64,000 bases of DNA from Shimia sp051201625 (GTDB lineage: Bacteria > Pseudomonadota > Alphaproteobacteria > Rhodobacterales > Rhodobacteraceae), in the NCBI RefSeq assembly GCF_051201625.1, contig NZ_CP179203.1:2604001-2668000 (forward strand). Direction: 5' to 3'. The first letter of the stretch is position 1. Every line of letters starts with the position of its first letter. Position numbers and translations under genes: made by a program. The notes beneath the pieces were generated by a model. It was given only the letters and a program-made list of their open reading frames with translations, searched no databases and was not told where the DNA came from. This document shows, one piece after another, positions 62,901 to 64,000 of this stretch.

Positions 62901-62992
62901 CTTACAAGCTTTACATCAATGCCCCAGCGATCCCGAACAGCGCAAACCCAATGCTGATACCGCATCAATTCCTGACCATCGTTCTTACCCAT
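59963..62992 (-). CDS. APH-type kinase, M23 peptidase-like and class III aminotransferase trifunctional fusion
   Basis: A 1009-residue protein behind AAAGGA. Residues about 20-330 are an aminoglycoside-phosphotransferase-like kinase: the loop IHNDANDYNIMV supplies the catalytic Asp and Asn, then LIDLGDMC the metal Asp. Residues about 405-570 are an M23/LytM fold with intact HIAVD and HVHF metal motifs. From about 590 on is a class III PLP aminotransferase domain (NSGTEANELAMRIARAHTGA, CIADEVQTGLGR, VVLGKPIGNGHPL with the PLP lysine). In animals a hydroxylysine kinase of this kinase type and phospho-lyases of this PLP type act in sequence on hydroxylysine or phosphoethanolamine. The fusion suggests kinase then phospho-lyase; the M23 part is puzzling. 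Confidence 0.82.
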   Translation of the reverse strand: MGKNDGQELMRYQHWVCAVRDRWGIDVKLVRLDGEYDLNFLAEGTDDQDYILKIMRTDCETSLVDMQVRAFEHIMERAPDLPCPRVIRSVTSKPFEIIVDEDGCDRLCWILEKLPGRCYAEMAPKTDALINEVGKVLGGSALALADFSHEGLHRNFKWNLKCAGWVSDELSCIHDLKKRAILDKICQDYAELEAELAELPSQAIHNDANDYNIMVTGPLSEPRRISGLIDLGDMCAAPRVCDLTIAAAYVVLDHPKPEVALAALVAGYHEVYPLSPSEVDLVWPLLQMRLAVSVVNSTLTAIDNPDDPYVTVTQAPAWRFLEGNKINGGLLRARMRAACAMPVVEGGDRVLAWLNKERGNFAPLMGEALDDAPMGSLSVEQTTWPQNPFDLPPCEAAKIGEEYENYGRIWLGYYYEPRLIYTAPNFRKGPWKASDRRTVHIAVDAFAPTGTPLFAPLRGKVFLAEYRAGELDYGGVVILSHETPEGDLFHTLYGHLDPEFLDHLKPGDMIEKGAEFCRLGAPAVNGGWAPHVHFQLALTTEGMEADWPGVGDPNEMYFWSAVCPNPAALLNLSDEKTRYQLLDKTSVLIDRRTHFGGNLSLTYNDPVMLLRGWKHHLFDEWGRPYLDAYNNVPHVGHAHPRIEAVASDQLKRMNSNTRYLHPAQTAFAKKVLSKLPEPFDVCFFVNSGTEANELAMRIARAHTGAKGIVTPDHGYHGITTGAISISAYKFNKPSGAGQADWVELVEVADDYRGSFGRDDPDRARKFANLVDSAIERLKTKGHGLSGFIAETFPSVGGQIIPPKGYLAAVYEKIRAHGGVCIADEVQTGLGRLGEYYFGFEHQGALPDIVVLGKPIGNGHPLGVLATTRAIADSFDDGIEFFSTFGGSTLSCRIGKEVLDIVDDEGLQENARRMGKRLLIGLKELEKKHPNVGDVRGMGLFLGIELINPGGSEATEVCAYVKNRMRDSRILIGSEGPKDNILKIRPPLTIDADDVDMILSVLERVLSELN

Positions 62993-63435
62993 ACGACTTG
63001 TCCTTTTCGCACTGAAGCCGAAAATTTGCGAGCATCAACATTTTCGTTGCCGATAAGGTGACACCTGACAACATTGGAATAAGTGGTTTCAGCCCGCAAG
63101 CGAAGATCGGCAGACTGCGACCCTCCTTAGGTGCGAACACCGATGTGATTGGTGCTGTCGGAACAAGACCGGTTGGGCGGTCAGAAAGGGCGGCTAGCGT
63201 CGCTACGATGAAAGTCAGTAATCTGGCTGTTGGCCCAATAATCGGGCCAAAAACGCACACGTTCCGTTTCGACGACGAGAGCGAACCATGTTGCGCTTCC
63301 CAAAAATGTGAAGTTTGCAGAAATTTGTCTCGGTTCACGCCCCAATCCACAATCATTTCAATCAGCAACTTCACCTTAACTCAGGTGCCAATTTCAGGCT
63401 TACCCGAACCTCAGCTCTCGCCGGATGGCGTTAAC
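62993..63435. other. Spacer upstream of the fusion enzyme
   Basis: 443 bases. Two overlapping frames on opposite strands (63058-63495 and 62985-63374) stay open but lack ribosome sites and recognised domains, so I read neither as a gene. Confidence 0.35.
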
Positions 63436-63864
63436 TCAGCATGCTATCAAAGGCGGCTTGATCGCCCATGTCGAGACTGGTTTACATTTGTTTGACAATA
63501 CTCTGCGAAGAATTAAGTAGATTAAAATACCGAGCAGGAAGCAAACGATTGAGCCGTTTACCGGCCACCAGAATCCTTTACTGTCCCACCAGTGTTTATA
63601 CGTGAACTGCAAAACTTCTCGCAGTCCGTAAAACACACCTCCGAAAAGAAGAGTGACAGGGAACCAAGCGGCTACCCCCCAGATTGCTGCACAAATAAGT
63701 GCTGCGCAGCAGTTCATAAACACAGCTATCATCAAGTGTTGGTGGTAATAAGGTTGGGAGAGGAACCAATCGGGGATCCTCACTGCGTAAGCACAGACAA
63801 ACGAACAGTAACCTCCACGTGGAATAATGGTGCGAAGCTCTTTATCAAAGATCATTCCAGCCAT
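63436..63864 (-). CDS. Small integral-membrane protein of unknown function
   Basis: A 142-residue protein with two or three membrane segments (AVFMNCCAALICAAIWGVAA, then SIVCFLLGILIYLILRRVLS) and an amphipathic N-terminus. The start could be 63864, 63855 or 63906; 63864 has AGGA ten bases upstream, so it is my choice. No domain recognised. Confidence 0.5.
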   Translation of the reverse strand: MAGMIFDKELRTIIPRGGYCSFVCAYAVRIPDWFLSQPYYHQHLMIAVFMNCCAALICAAIWGVAAWFPVTLLFGGVFYGLREVLQFTYKHWWDSKGFWWPVNGSIVCFLLGILIYLILRRVLSNKCKPVSTWAIKPPLIAC

Positions 63865-64000
63865 CTGCAGGCCGTCCTGATAGCTTCCAATAGGGCTCGC
63901 AAGCACTATGTTTTGGCTATCATGGTTGCGTAAAGGTTTTCGTAGTTGAAAACTATAATCTAACTTGATTTTATCTTTGGAAAAGAGAGTGTCGGGGATA

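Noticed and set aside
62985..63374. 129-codon minus-strand frame, and an opposing 145-codon frame at 63058-63495
   Set aside because: The two overlap on opposite strands, neither has a ribosome site, and neither shows a domain, so both are probably chance frames.
1..64000. CRISPR arrays, rRNA operons, complete prophage and intact insertion sequences
   Set aside because: No regularly spaced direct repeats, rRNA signatures, phage structural genes or paired transposase ORFs were seen. A dedicated tRNA search could not be run, so tRNA genes cannot be fully excluded.

Overview
The window looks like a chromosomal segment of a marine alphaproteobacterium of the Rhodobacterales (Roseobacter type). 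The main reasons are a complete form I aerobic CO dehydrogenase operon in the order coxC-coxM-coxS-coxL-coxD-coxE-coxF, a soxBDAG sarcosine-oxidase-type operon beside a polar amino acid ABC transporter, and a large kinase/M23/aminotransferase fusion protein. Base composition is moderate, with AT-rich spacers. I saw no rRNA, no tRNA I could defend, no CRISPR array and no intact insertion sequence. This assignment comes from gene content only; no database search was possible.

Layout. 1-2.04 kb: the 3' part of an acyl-adenylating enzyme fused to a carrier-like segment and an acyltransferase-3 membrane domain, then a decayed GntR-type fragment. 2.98-12.03 kb: the CO-oxidation operon on the minus strand, with an MHYT-LytTR regulator (coxC) at its head, an exact 21-bp-period direct repeat in front of coxM, and an unannotated 33-residue ORF between the mobA-like gene and coxG. 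12.4-21.7 kb: ThDP enzyme, flavin monooxygenase, an overlapping LysM-protein/membrane-protein pair, AraC regulator, secreted nuclease and a small secreted protein, separated by long spacers. 22.4-32.9 kb: an amine/amino acid module with AhpD-like protein, two paralogous XRE-cupin regulators, a four-gene ABC transporter and soxBDAG. 33.3-39.9 kb: an oxygenase-rich catabolic cluster with Rieske ferredoxin, integral-membrane diiron enzyme, M29/NicX-like protein, LysR, Rieske oxygenase, phytanoyl-CoA dioxygenase-like protein and a duplicated barrel protein.

39.9-41.3 kb is a long gene-free stretch. It holds two CTGC-N3-GCAG palindromes and then a predicted small RNA: two hairpins that each expose an anti-Shine-Dalgarno CCUC-type loop, followed by a strong terminator. 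41.3-49.6 kb: a DUF2779 double-nuclease protein, a YczE-type membrane protein, an exported DUF1800/DUF1501 pair, a DUF3127 protein of a type best known from Bacteroidetes, and very small ORFs. 49.7-53.9 kb: a repeat-rich autotransporter with an exact 156-bp tandem duplication, an IS3-type transposase remnant, and a membrane-anchored protein. 54.7-58.8 kb: a second phytanoyl-CoA dioxygenase-like protein and an AbrB-family/GntR pair divergent from a frameshifted TcuA-type flavoprotein pseudogene. 60.0-63.9 kb: the APH-M23-class III aminotransferase fusion and a small membrane protein.

Taken together, the window suggests a surface-ocean heterotroph that supplements energy with CO and uses N-methylated and aromatic or heterocyclic substrates. 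The best candidates for undescribed biology are the anti-SD small RNA behind PhaR-like sites, the LysM/membrane-protein cassette, the coupled 33-residue cox ORF, and the proposed LytTR operator inside the cox operon.
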